The notes beneath the pieces were generated by a model. The model made no database searches. It was not told where the DNA came from and saw only the letters and a list, made by a program, of their open reading frames with translations. From Viridibacterium curvum (GTDB lineage Bacteria > Pseudomonadota > Gammaproteobacteria > Burkholderiales > Rhodocyclaceae), in the NCBI RefSeq assembly GCF_039544165.1, contig NZ_BAABLD010000002.1, positions 310,001-374,000 on the forward strand: a stretch of DNA of 64,000 nucleotides. The letters are read 5' to 3'. The translations under genes were made by a program, and so were the position numbers. Shown piece by piece: positions 42,846 to 50,801 of this stretch. How positions within the stretch are numbered: the first letter of the stretch is position 1; the number at the start of each line of letters is the position of its first letter.

Positions 42846-43685
42846 TCAGACCGAACGGCGGCGAGCCATCAGGCCGATCATGCCGAGACCGGCGAGCAGC
42901 ATGGCGTAGGTGCTGGCTTCGGGGACCGGAGTAATCAGGCCCGTAGCTGCATCCAGCCCAACAGAGTTGGACTCTTGTGCGGAAGCCCAGTTGGTCGTGT
43001 TGGCGATCGCGGCCTTCAGATCGGCTACTGACGCGTAGGTGCCGGTCGGGTTGAATTCAGCCCAACGACAAGCAGCGGCTGTGGTGCAGGCCGTAGCTGT
43101 CGACAACACGGCCGTCACTTCCGTCGACAAAGTGCTTACACCGCGAATGTTGGTGAGTGTGATGCCCGAGATACTTGCGGGGTCATCTGAGGAAGCGTAA
43201 GGAGTCGCGCGATTGCTGATAGCGGCCAAGGTGTTGGCTGCAGAAGGAACGGTGTTAAACGTGGACGACGTCGCCAGATAAGCATAAAGCGTGTCGCCGC
43301 TCGAGCTCACGTTAAAAGCAGTAGCGGCTCCGCCCGTACCCGCGCCCAGGTTCACAACAGAACCCGTGCTCGCAACCTGTGCAGTCGACGAGCCATTATT
43401 TGTAACAGTGATGATGGTGCCTGCATCAACTTGGCTCGTGGCAGTCCACGACCAGAAAGTCTCTGGCGTAGTAACGAACGTGCCGTTGGTCTGGATGCTG
43501 GTGTCCGTGAAATAGATCGTCGTACCGAGCGCGATATCTGCGAAGGTAGCGAACGACCAACCGCCCACGGTGGTGTTGGTGCTCAGGCCGGTGAAGGCGA
43601 TATCGCCTTGAACCAGGGCATGCGCGCCGCCAATCGATGCAGCAGCCAGCGCAACCGCTGCAGCCATCTTCTTCATATGAATCAT
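42846..43685 (-). CDS. PEP-CTERM sorting domain protein (exported, unknown function)
   Basis: Exported protein of 279 residues. It has a signal peptide (MKKMAAAVALAAASIGGAHA) and a C-terminal PEP-CTERM sorting tag: PVPEASTYAMLLAGLGMIG, then LMARRRSV. The tag is processed by an exosortase (EpsH), probably to deliver the protein to the cell surface or exopolysaccharide. The mature region is rich in Ser, Thr, Ala and Asn and is probably a beta-rich fold similar to lamin-tail-type surface proteins; FTGLSTNTTVGGWSFATFAD supports this weakly. ATG 43685 is chosen because GAGAGG precedes it by 5 bases; 43676 is an alternative. No exosortase gene is in the window. Confidence 0.88.
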   Translation of the reverse strand: MIHMKKMAAAVALAAASIGGAHALVQGDIAFTGLSTNTTVGGWSFATFADIALGTTIYFTDTSIQTNGTFVTTPETFWSWTATSQVDAGTIITVTNNGSSTAQVASTGSVVNLGAGTGGAATAFNVSSSGDTLYAYLATSSTFNTVPSAANTLAAISNRATPYASSDDPASISGITLTNIRGVSTLSTEVTAVLSTATACTTAAACRWAEFNPTGTYASVADLKAAIANTTNWASAQESNSVGLDAATGLITPVPEASTYAMLLAGLGMIGLMARRRSV

Positions 43686-44072
43686 GTCAACCTCTCCACA
43701 AAAGTGTTTTATTGGTAGCAATGCGTCTACAACCCGAGCATCGCCCCCGCAGCGTACCCCAATGACCTGACGGCTGCCAGAGGGGAGGTCGTATCCGGAT
43801 TGCTGAAATTTGCCTTGCTTATCAATGTTCTGATTTGCAAAACGGGTTTCGTGGTCCGGGCGCCTGGAATTTTGGCACCGGTTCCAAGTAAGCAATCGGC
43901 ATGCCGGCCTACTAAATCACTGATTTTTATGCTGTGATGAATTTCACGAATTTCACTTTTGTCAAATTCGCCGACAAATATCCGGGGAAAAGCGTGGCCG
44001 GCAGTCTTCCGGCATCCGTATGCCCTTGATCGGAAGGCGAAAATGCTGCGGTGCCGCGTACGCCAGAAGTCC
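43686..44072. other. 387-bp AT-richer intergenic region, no gene seen
   Basis: This stretch lies between the start of the PEP-CTERM gene and the end of phoD, both on the minus strand. It is noticeably richer in A and T than its surroundings, especially 43915-43985, where TTGACA occurs on the minus strand without a convincing -10 box. Short dyads such as GGCCGGCATGCC are present. It probably holds the promoter of the PEP-CTERM gene. A long minus-strand frame that covers it is only an out-of-frame shadow of phoD. Confidence 0.6.
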
Positions 44073-45638
44073 TCAGCGCGGGTGGATGAGGGCCTTGCCT
44101 GCTTCGACTTCGAAGCGGGCGAGTGTTTCGATCCCTGAGTCCGCCCTGGTGGGGTCGACAACGGCGCGCAGGGTGGTTGTGAGCCTGTCGGGCTCAAGTT
44201 CGACAACGCCATAGCCACGTTTGAAGCCATCGCCGAAGACGAAGTGCGGGTTTTGTTTGATGTGGTTGGGGATGTTGTCGCCACCGTTGCTGTTCGAGCT
44301 GATGCTGGTGCCGGTGAATTCGACGCCGATGCTGGGGCTATCGGGCTTGTTGTAGTCGGCTTTGATGTGGCCGACCCAGTTGGCGTGCACGTCGCCGCCG
44401 AGCAGGACCGGGTTGGGGCTCCTGTTCTGGATGAGGGCGTTGATGAGCCGCTGGCGCGTGGCAGGGTAGCCGTCCCAGGTGTCGTTGCTGACGCCGGGGT
44501 TCTTCGTGCTGCCATAAAGGGTCTGGCCGAAGCGGGTGGTCTGCACGATCAGCGTCCAGCGTGGTTTGGTGCCGGCGGCCTTGAGGCCGTCGGCGAGCCA
44601 GCGCTCCTGTTCCATGCCCAGAAAGGTTCTGGCGGGATCGGCGAGTTCGCTGCAGGCGTCGCGGCGGATGGTGTGTGCGCCGCGCTTGTCGGGGTCAAGG
44701 CAGGCCTGCGGGCTGCGGTACTGGCGACAATCAAGGATGTGGAAATCGGCGAGCGTGCCGAAGCTGCCACGGTCGTAGATGCGCATTTCGGCACCGTCCG
44801 CGAGGCCGGTCAGGGCGCGGGTGAGGGTGCGGGCGCGCATGGGCTGGTTTTCATAGAAAGCCTGGTAGGCGGCGGCGCGGCGCGCGGCGAAGTCGGTCTC
44901 GGCGACAGGGTTGCTTAGGCCGGCATAGTCGTTGATGACTTCGTGGTCGTCCCAGGTCATCAGCCAGGGGCAGGCGGCATGCGCGCCCTGCAGGTCGGGA
45001 TCGCTCTTGTAAAGCGCGTAGCGGTCGCGGTAGCTGGCCAGATCGGTGGGCTTGGGCAGGTCGTGCGAGCGGATGTCGTTCTTGCCTCGGCTGTATTCAT
45101 AGATGTAATCACCGACGAAGAACACCGCATCGACGGCCTCGGCCTGCAGGTGCCGCCAGGCGGCGTAGTAGCCATGCTCCCAGCGCTGGCAGGAGGCGTA
45201 GGCGAGGCGCATGCCGGTGACTGCCGCGCCCGGCGCGGGCAGGGTGCGTGTGCGGCCGACGCGGCTGGTGTACTGCCCGCTGCGGAAGCGGTAGAAGTAC
45301 CAGCGGTCGGGCGCGAGCTCCGGTACTTCGACATGCACGGAATGCCCCAGCTCGGCATGTGCATGCGTGCTGCCTTTCTGCACGATGCGGCGAAACTGCT
45401 CGTCGTCGGCGACTTCCCAGCTGACGGGGATGGGCTTGCTGCCCAGTGCGCCGGTTTCATCTGCCATCAGGCGCGTCCAGATCACCACGCTGTCGTGACG
45501 CGGCGAGCCACTCGCAACGCCGAGTGAGAAGAGATTGCCGATGGCGTTGCCGGGCAAGGTGAGGCCGAAGGCGCTGCGCGGCAGGGATTGCGCAAGGGCG
45601 CTGAAGGCGGCGAGTTTGAGGAGGTCGCGACGGTTCAC
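44073..45638 (-). CDS. phoD: PhoD-like alkaline phosphatase, Tat-exported
   Basis: Phosphodiesterase/alkaline phosphatase of 521 residues. The N terminus has a twin-arginine signal (MNRRDLLKLAAFSALAQSLP). The PhoD N domain has GVASGSPRHDSVVIWTRL, and the metallophosphatase core has AVFFVGDYIYEYSRG, MTWDDHEVINDYAG and VLLGGDVHANWVG, with the Asp, Asn and His metal ligands in place. It should act in the periplasm on phosphate esters. No Pho box was identified. It is monocistronic, divergent from hrpA across a long inverted repeat. Confidence 0.93.
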   Translation of the reverse strand: MNRRDLLKLAAFSALAQSLPRSAFGLTLPGNAIGNLFSLGVASGSPRHDSVVIWTRLMADETGALGSKPIPVSWEVADDEQFRRIVQKGSTHAHAELGHSVHVEVPELAPDRWYFYRFRSGQYTSRVGRTRTLPAPGAAVTGMRLAYASCQRWEHGYYAAWRHLQAEAVDAVFFVGDYIYEYSRGKNDIRSHDLPKPTDLASYRDRYALYKSDPDLQGAHAACPWLMTWDDHEVINDYAGLSNPVAETDFAARRAAAYQAFYENQPMRARTLTRALTGLADGAEMRIYDRGSFGTLADFHILDCRQYRSPQACLDPDKRGAHTIRRDACSELADPARTFLGMEQERWLADGLKAAGTKPRWTLIVQTTRFGQTLYGSTKNPGVSNDTWDGYPATRQRLINALIQNRSPNPVLLGGDVHANWVGHIKADYNKPDSPSIGVEFTGTSISSNSNGGDNIPNHIKQNPHFVFGDGFKRGYGVVELEPDRLTTTLRAVVDPTRADSGIETLARFEVEAGKALIHPR

Positions 45639-45718
45639 AATTGGGTGCTGGGTAGAGGGCAGGCTTGCAGTATGAATGGATTCGCATGGGGCTGAGCCAG
45701 GGTGTGCGCCGAGCTTTC

Positions 45719-45810
45719 AAACCCCTCCCCTCCCTCCCCTTGTCAGGGGAGGGAGACCGCGCTGGCCTGAACGGGTGCCTCCCCTGACAAGGGGAGGTTG
45801 GGAGGGGTTT
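45719..45810. repeat. Long inverted repeat between phoD and hrpA, family 3 (CTCCCCTTGTCAGGGG)
   Basis: AAACCCCTCCCCTCCC and CTCCCCTTGTCAGGGGAGG on the left are matched by CCTCCCCTGACAAGGGGAGG and TTGGGAGGGGTTT on the right. The arms are about 35 and 33 bp with a 25-bp centre. Its right end carries TTGGGA (45798) 19 bp before TACAAT (45823), so the repeat may supply part of the hrpA promoter. Confidence 0.85.
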
Positions 45811-45842
45811 GACGTTGTCCCCTACAATGCCGCCTCCCGAAT

Positions 45843-48800
45843 TTGATGATTCCCCCAGTGTCCCTGCTCGAACTTGTCCTCGCCAAAGACCGACCCGCAT
45901 TGCGGCGCCAGCTGCGTGCCTTGCCGCAGCGCGCCGATACGCTGACGGCCTTGCCTGAGGCATTGCGGGCGAAATTCGAGGCGAGTATCGCTGCCCGCGC
46001 ACTGCGGCGGGAGCGCTTGCCCAGGCCGGTGTTTGCCGATGACCTGCCGGTCAACCAGCGGCGCGCCGAGATTGCGGAGCTGATCGCGGCGAACCAGGTG
46101 GTGATCGTCTGCGGCGAGACGGGCTCGGGCAAGACGACGCAGCTGCCCAAGATCTGCCTGGCGCTGGGGCGTGGCGAGGCGGGGCTGATCGGGCACACGC
46201 AGCCACGTCGCATTGCGGCGCGGGCGACGGCCGAGCGCATCGCCGAGGAGCTGCAGAGCGAACCGGGCACCCTGGTGGGCTACAAGATCCGCTTCACCGA
46301 TCACACCAAGCCCGAGAGCTACGTGAAGCTGATGACCGACGGCATCCTGCTGGCGGAGACGCAGGGTGATCCATTGTTGAGCGCCTACGACACGATCATC
46401 ATCGACGAGGCACACGAGCGCAGCCTCAACATCGACTTCCTGCTCGGCTACCTGCGCACGCTGTTGCCGAAGCGGCGCGACCTCAAGGTGATCGTGACCT
46501 CGGCGACGCTGGATGCAGAGCGCTTCGCCAATCACTTCGCCATCGATGGCAAAGCGGCGCCGGTGATCGAGGTGTCGGGGCGCCTGTATCCCATCGAGGT
46601 GCGTTACCGACCGATTGAGGCGGAGTCCGTCGTTCCCGCGAAGGCGGGAACCCAGCGACTCTCTGGATCGTCGCAAACGTCACTGGATTCCCGCCTTCGC
46701 GGGAATGACGGCAAAAAGGCAGACCGGGATCTGTACGAAGCCATCGTCGACGCGGTCGACGAGTTGCAGCGCATCGGGCTCGGCGACGTGCTGGTGTTCC
46801 TGCCGGGCGAGCGCGAGATCCGCGAAGCGGCGGAAGCCTTGCGCAAGCACCATGCGCCGGGCACCGAGATCCTGACGCTGTTCGCGCGCCAGTCGGCGGC
46901 CGAGCAGCAGCGCGTGTTCGGTCGATCTTCGGGGCGGCGCGTGGTGTTGTCGACCAATGTGGCCGAGACCTCACTGACGGTGCCGGGCATCCGCTATGTG
47001 GTCGACACGGGCTTGGCGCGACTCAACCGTTATTCGATCCGCAACAAGGTGGAGCTGCTGCAGATCGAGAAGATCGCGCAGAGCGCGGCGAAACAGCGGG
47101 CAGGGCGTTGCGGGCGTGTGCAGGACGGTGTGTGCATTCGCCTTTACGCCGAAGAAGACTTCGCACGACGCCCCGGGCATACCGATCCGGAAATCCTGCG
47201 CTCGTCACTGGCCGGCGTGATCCTGCGCATGAAGTCGTTGAAGCTGGGTGCGGTGGAGGACTTCCCCTTCATCGATGCGCCGCCTGCGCGGGCGATCGCG
47301 GATGGGTATCAGTTGTTGCTTGAGCTGGGCGCAGTGGATGAGGTGGCGTCCCCTCTCCCGAAATCGGGAGAGGGTGGCCCGAAGGGCCGGGAGAGGGAGG
47401 CAACGTTGGCTGCTGTCGGCGCCGCTTTGGAAAAAGCCCTCTCCCCCAACCCCTCTCCCGCAAGCGGGAGAGGGGAGCGCAGTGCGGACTCGCGTCCGGA
47501 AAATCGGCTGGAACTCACCGCCATCGGCCGCGAACTCGCCAAGTTGCCGCTGGACCCCAAGATCGGCCGTATGCTCATCGCGGCGCGCGACCGCCACTGT
47601 CTGCGCGAAGTGCTGGTGATTGCCTCGGCCCTGTCGGTGCAGGACCCGCGTGAGCGGCCGCCCGAGCAGACCGGCACGGCGGATCAGGCGCATGCGCGCT
47701 TCCGCAGCGCGCCGGACGACAGGAACGAACCGCGCTCGGAGTTCATGTGGTTCGTTAACCTCTGGCGGCAGTTTGATGAAGTGTGGAAGCACGAGTCGTC
47801 GAGCAAGCAGAAGGCCTGGTGCAAGCAGCACTTCCTGTCATGGTTGCGCATGCGTGAATGGCGCGATGTGCATGGACAGTTGCATGCGCTGTGCGCGGAG
47901 CATGGTTGGGTCAGGCGAGAGAGCCCCGATACCGTCATTCCCGCGGAAGCGGGAATCCAGCGACGTTCAGATGGCGGGTCAAAGACACTGGATTCCCGCC
48001 TTCGCGGGAATGACGGAGAGTCATACGAGTCCATCCACAAGGCCTTGCTGACCGGCCTGCTGGGCCACATCGGCCTCAAGCAGGAAGAGACGGTGGGGCA
48101 GAACGCCGGGGCGTATCTGGGCGCACGCGCCATCCGATTCTGGCCGCATCCGGGGTCATTCCTCGCGAAGAAGGCCGGCAAGTGGATCATGGCGGCCGAG
48201 CTCATCGACACCTCGCGGCTTTACGCGCGCTGCATTGCGAGAATCGAGCCGGAATGGATCGAGGAAGTCGGCGCGCATCTGATCAAGCGCCAGACCTATG
48301 AGCCGCACTGGGAGAAGCGCCACGGCGCCGTGCGCGCTTACGAGCGCGGGGTGTTGCACGGCATCACGCTTTACGCCAGGCGCCCGGTGGCGTTCTCGCA
48401 CATTGACCCGGTGGCCTGTCGCGAGGTGTTCATTCGCGAAGCCCTTGTCGAAGGCGATCTGGACGAAGGGCAGGCCAGGGCCATGCCGTTCTTCCAGCAC
48501 AACCAGCGCCTCATTGCGGACATAGAGCGGCTCGAGCAGAAGATGCGCCGGCCCGATCTGCTGGTCGACAAGGCGCTCATCGAGGCCTTCTACGACGCGC
48601 AGATTCCGGCCGACGTGTGCGACGTGCGCAGCTTCGAGGCCTGGCGCAAGCAGGCGGAACGCAAGAACCCGCGCTGTCTGCACCTTGAACGCGAGCAGCT
48701 CATGCGTCACGAGGCGGCCGGCATCAACAGCGAAAACTTCCCCGGCACCATGCCCGTGCTGGGGCAGAAGCTCAAGCTGAGCTACGTGCACGAACCGCGT

Positions 48801-50261
48801 GACCCTGAAGACGGTGTGACGCTGACCGTGCCGCTGGCCATGCTCAACCAGGTGCCGGCGAACCGTTGCGAATGGCTGGTGCCCGGCATGCTCGAAGAGA
48901 AGGTGACGGCGCTGCTCAAGACCGTGCCGCAGAAGCATCGCCATCGCCTGCAACCGATTGGCGAGAGCACGCTGGATTTTCTGGCGGCAGTGGAAGAAGG
49001 CAAGTACGACCGCGAGCAGCCGCTTCTGCGGGCACTGCAGGGCTTTGTGGAAGACCGCGTGTCGTTGCAACTGCCGCTGGAGAGCTTCCGCAGCGAGAAC
49101 CTCAACCCGCATTGCTTCATGAACTTTCGCGTCATCGACGAACACGGCCGCGTGCTGGGCCAGTCGCGCAACCTGATGGAGCTGCGCACGCGGCTCAAGG
49201 ATCAGGTGGCAGCGGCGTTTCGCGCGGGGCTGGTGGAAGGCTCGATGGGCGCGCAGTTGGCGGGCTTGAAGGTGCAGGGGAAGGAAAGTGCTGAAGAGCC
49301 AGCCCTCTCCCGGCCCTCCGGGCCACCCTCTCCCGCAGGCGGGAGAGGGGAGAAAAACACACCTCTCCCGCCTGCGGGAGAGGGGCAGGGGGAGAGGGCC
49401 GCTGTGGCGCTCAGCAACCTCACCACCTGGAGCTTCGGCGTCCTGCCCGAACTGCTGGAAGTGAAGATAGCCGGTCGCACCGTGATCGGTTTTCCGGCGC
49501 TGCATGATGACGGCGATTCGGTCAGCATCCGCCCCTTCGACACCGAAGAAGAGGCGGCCAAGGCGCACTTCAAGGGCCTGGGCCGATTGTTCGCGCTGAC
49601 GCTCAAGGACCAGGTAAAGGCCATCGAAAAGCTGCCGGGGCTGCGCGAGTTGTCGCTGCAGTTCATGCCTTTTGGCAGCGAAGCGGATCTGAAAGCGCTG
49701 CTGGTGCAGGCCACGCTGGCACGCACCTGCCTGTTGTCGCCATTGCCCACCGACGCGGACAGCTTCACGAAGCGTGCGCAGGAGGCCAAGCCGCGCATTA
49801 CGCTGGTGGCGCAGGAGCTGATGCGTCTGGTCAGCAGCCTGGTCACAGAGCACGCTGCCATCACGAAGAAACTGGTGGGCCTGAAGAACGCCGGCGATCT
49901 GCCCTCGGACATCCAGGCGCAACTGACGCGATTGATGCCCAAGGACTTCCTCGTGTCCCAGCCCTATGAGCGGCTGACGCATTTCGCGCGTTACCTCAAG
50001 GCGGCAGCGATGCGCGTCGACAAGTGGCGCAACAATCCGGCGCGCGATGCCGAGTTGCTGGCTGATTGGCGTTCGCTGGCGCAGCCCTTCGAGCGAGAAC
50101 TGCTCGCGCAGCGCAAGGCGGGCGTCATCGATGCGCAGATGGAAGAGTTCCGCTGGCTGCTCGAAGAGCTGCGCGTGAGCCTCTTCGCGCAGGAGCTCAA
50201 GACGCCGACACCGGTGAGCGTAAAACGCTTGCAGAAGATCTGGGACGCTCGGCCGCGATAA
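45843..50261 (+). CDS. hrpA: ATP-dependent RNA helicase HrpA, enlarged by four in-frame repeat inserts
   Basis: DEAH-box RNA helicase of 1472 residues; E. coli HrpA has about 1300. Walker A CGETGSGKTTQLPK begins at residue 90, DEAH is at 188-191 (IIIDEAHERSLNIDF), SAT at 220-222 and motif VI QRAGRCGR at 418-425. The C-terminal DUF3418 region is present. Four blocks with repeat-like sequence and no helicase character interrupt the protein: about 262-292, 501-552, 695-727 and 1150-1189, together roughly 155 residues. Each lies between recognisable helicase segments and keeps the frame open, so the gene is probably still functional. ATG 45843 and 45846 are both possible. Confidence 0.95.
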   Translation: MMIPPVSLLELVLAKDRPALRRQLRALPQRADTLTALPEALRAKFEASIAARALRRERLPRPVFADDLPVNQRRAEIAELIAANQVVIVCGETGSGKTTQLPKICLALGRGEAGLIGHTQPRRIAARATAERIAEELQSEPGTLVGYKIRFTDHTKPESYVKLMTDGILLAETQGDPLLSAYDTIIIDEAHERSLNIDFLLGYLRTLLPKRRDLKVIVTSATLDAERFANHFAIDGKAAPVIEVSGRLYPIEVRYRPIEAESVVPAKAGTQRLSGSSQTSLDSRLRGNDGKKADRDLYEAIVDAVDELQRIGLGDVLVFLPGEREIREAAEALRKHHAPGTEILTLFARQSAAEQQRVFGRSSGRRVVLSTNVAETSLTVPGIRYVVDTGLARLNRYSIRNKVELLQIEKIAQSAAKQRAGRCGRVQDGVCIRLYAEEDFARRPGHTDPEILRSSLAGVILRMKSLKLGAVEDFPFIDAPPARAIADGYQLLLELGAVDEVASPLPKSGEGGPKGREREATLAAVGAALEKALSPNPSPASGRGERSADSRPENRLELTAIGRELAKLPLDPKIGRMLIAARDRHCLREVLVIASALSVQDPRERPPEQTGTADQAHARFRSAPDDRNEPRSEFMWFVNLWRQFDEVWKHESSSKQKAWCKQHFLSWLRMREWRDVHGQLHALCAEHGWVRRESPDTVIPAEAGIQRRSDGGSKTLDSRLRGNDGESYESIHKALLTGLLGHIGLKQEETVGQNAGAYLGARAIRFWPHPGSFLAKKAGKWIMAAELIDTSRLYARCIARIEPEWIEEVGAHLIKRQTYEPHWEKRHGAVRAYERGVLHGITLYARRPVAFSHIDPVACREVFIREALVEGDLDEGQARAMPFFQHNQRLIADIERLEQKMRRPDLLVDKALIEAFYDAQIPADVCDVRSFEAWRKQAERKNPRCLHLEREQLMRHEAAGINSENFPGTMPVLGQKLKLSYVHEPRDPEDGVTLTVPLAMLNQVPANRCEWLVPGMLEEKVTALLKTVPQKHRHRLQPIGESTLDFLAAVEEGKYDREQPLLRALQGFVEDRVSLQLPLESFRSENLNPHCFMNFRVIDEHGRVLGQSRNLMELRTRLKDQVAAAFRAGLVEGSMGAQLAGLKVQGKESAEEPALSRPSGPPSPAGGRGEKNTPLPPAGEGQGERAAVALSNLTTWSFGVLPELLEVKIAGRTVIGFPALHDDGDSVSIRPFDTEEEAAKAHFKGLGRLFALTLKDQVKAIEKLPGLRELSLQFMPFGSEADLKALLVQATLARTCLLSPLPTDADSFTKRAQEAKPRITLVAQELMRLVSSLVTEHAAITKKLVGLKNAGDLPSDIQAQLTRLMPKDFLVSQPYERLTHFARYLKAAAMRVDKWRNNPARDAELLADWRSLAQPFERELLAQRKAGVIDAQMEEFRWLLEELRVSLFAQELKTPTPVSVKRLQKIWDARPR
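46624..46717. repeat. hrpA insert 1: inverted doublet of family 1 palindromes, translated
   Basis: CGTTCCCGCGAAGGCGGGAA (46630-46649) and GGATTCCCGCCTTCGCGGGA (46685-46704) face each other across about 35 bp. They encode VVPAKAGTQR and LDSRLRGNDG within residues 262-292. The insert separates YPIEVRYRPIEAE from ADRDLYEAIVDAVDEL, which would otherwise be adjacent in a helicase. The length is consistent with a multiple of three. Confidence 0.92.
47345..47499. repeat. hrpA insert 2: two family 2 palindromes, translated
   Basis: CCCTCTCCCGAAATCGGGAG with GGTGGCCCGAAGGGCCGGGA lies at 47349-47392, and CCCTCTCCCCCAACCCCTCT with CCCGCAAGCGGGAGAGGGG at about 47441-47478. They encode PLPKSGEGGPKGRERE and LSPNPSPASGRGERS within residues 501-552, between LLLELGAVDE and ENRLELTAIGRELAKLPLD. 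The two halves have opposite orientation. Confidence 0.9.
47929..48026. repeat. hrpA insert 3: inverted doublet of family 1 palindromes, translated
   Basis: GTCATTCCCGCGGAAGCGGG (47934 onward) and GGATTCCCGCCTTCGCGGGA (47991 onward) form a doublet with the same organisation as insert 1, giving VIPAEAGIQRR and LDSRLRGNDG (residues about 695-727). It separates HALCAEHGWVRRES from YESIHKALLTGLLGHIGLK, which are neighbouring blocks in HrpA proteins. Confidence 0.92.
49300..49403. repeat. hrpA insert 4: family 2 repeats, translated
   Basis: CCCTCTCCCGGCCCTCCGGG, CCACCCTCTCCCGCAGGCGG and an inverted CCTCTCCCGCCTGCGGGAGA unit lie in tandem and end with GGCAGGGGGAGAGGG. They encode ALSRPSGPPSPAGGRGEKNT and PLPPAGEGQGERA (residues about 1150-1189). 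The insert lies between LAGLKVQGK and AVALSNLTTWSFGVLPE. Confidence 0.9.
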
Positions 50262-50484
50262 GGTGGGCTCGGTGGGCCAGCCCGTTGGTTCCGGCTTGAA
50301 CGCCGTAGGCACACCGTGCCCACCCTGCAAACAGGTCATCCCCCGGCGCAAGCGCGCGCAGGGCGGCTGAATCTGCCGCGCCTATGGCGGCAAGATTTGC
50401 CGCTCCACGTTCGGGTGCTTTTTGCAAGGAAAAAAATTCTTTCATAACAATGGCTTGTGCCTGAATTTTTGCGTCTGTTGGACA

Positions 50485-50500
50485 TGGCAAAGGAATTGCT
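50485..50500 (+). promoter_or_regulatory. Sigma-54 promoter upstream of flgK
   Basis: TGGCAAAGGAATTGCT has the invariant GG and GC separated by 10 bases and matches the consensus TGGCAC-N5-TTGCW closely. Sigma-54 control of hook-associated genes is known in polar flagellates. The distance to the flgK ATG is about 300 bp, longer than usual, because inverted repeats lie between. Confidence 0.7.
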
Positions 50501-50657
50501 ATGACTGGACGTAGATAGCAGGGTCTGTTGGCATTCATCCGACGGTTGCGCGGACACTGAATTCGACACAGAACAAGGCGCGGCGACGCCGACAGGGTGG
50601 TTCCATGGCAAGGAGCCGCAACGAAGTGCTGTGACGAATTCAGTACCCGCCCGATGG

Positions 50658-50757
50658 GTTGAATCGCAGGGCTCGCCGTACTGCGTTGCGCTCCTTGTGT
50701 GGGGGCGCCCCCCCGCACTGCGTCGCGCGCCTTGTCCGGCAAGCCCTGCGATTCAAC
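50658..50757. repeat. 100-bp palindromic element in the flgK leader
   Basis: The arms GTTGAATCGCAGGGCTCGCC (50658-50677) and GGCAAGCCCTGCGATTCAAC (50738-50757) are inverted with one mismatch. The centre has nested partial complementarity, with GTGGGGGCGCCCCC at its middle. The size and terminal inverted repeats resemble a small non-autonomous element. No target-site duplication was recognised. Confidence 0.8.
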
Positions 50758-50801
50758 GCAATCCGCCGGATGAGTGTCAACAAACCCTTGGAGTGCCCGT
50801 C

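Larger units (their letters stand above)
50262..50801. other. 540-bp region between hrpA and flgK with promoter and inverted repeats, no gene
   Basis: It contains a sigma-54 promoter (50485-50500), an inverted repeat ACTGAATTCG/CGAATTCAGT (50556-50565 and 50635-50644) and a 100-bp palindromic element (50658-50757). The flgK frame is open back to 50631, but this covers the palindromic element and is not typical FlgK sequence. 50262-50480 shows an A-rich patch (about 50427-50441) and nothing else I can support. Confidence 0.7.

Noticed and set aside
46624..49403. Interpretation of hrpA as a pseudogene
   Set aside because: All four inserts keep the frame, no stop or frameshift is present, and the helicase motifs on either side are intact.
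50631..50801. N-terminal extension of FlgK by 57 codons
   Set aside because: It covers the palindromic element, and FlgK proteins begin at MSLLSISLTAL; the ATG at 50802 has its own ribosome-binding site.
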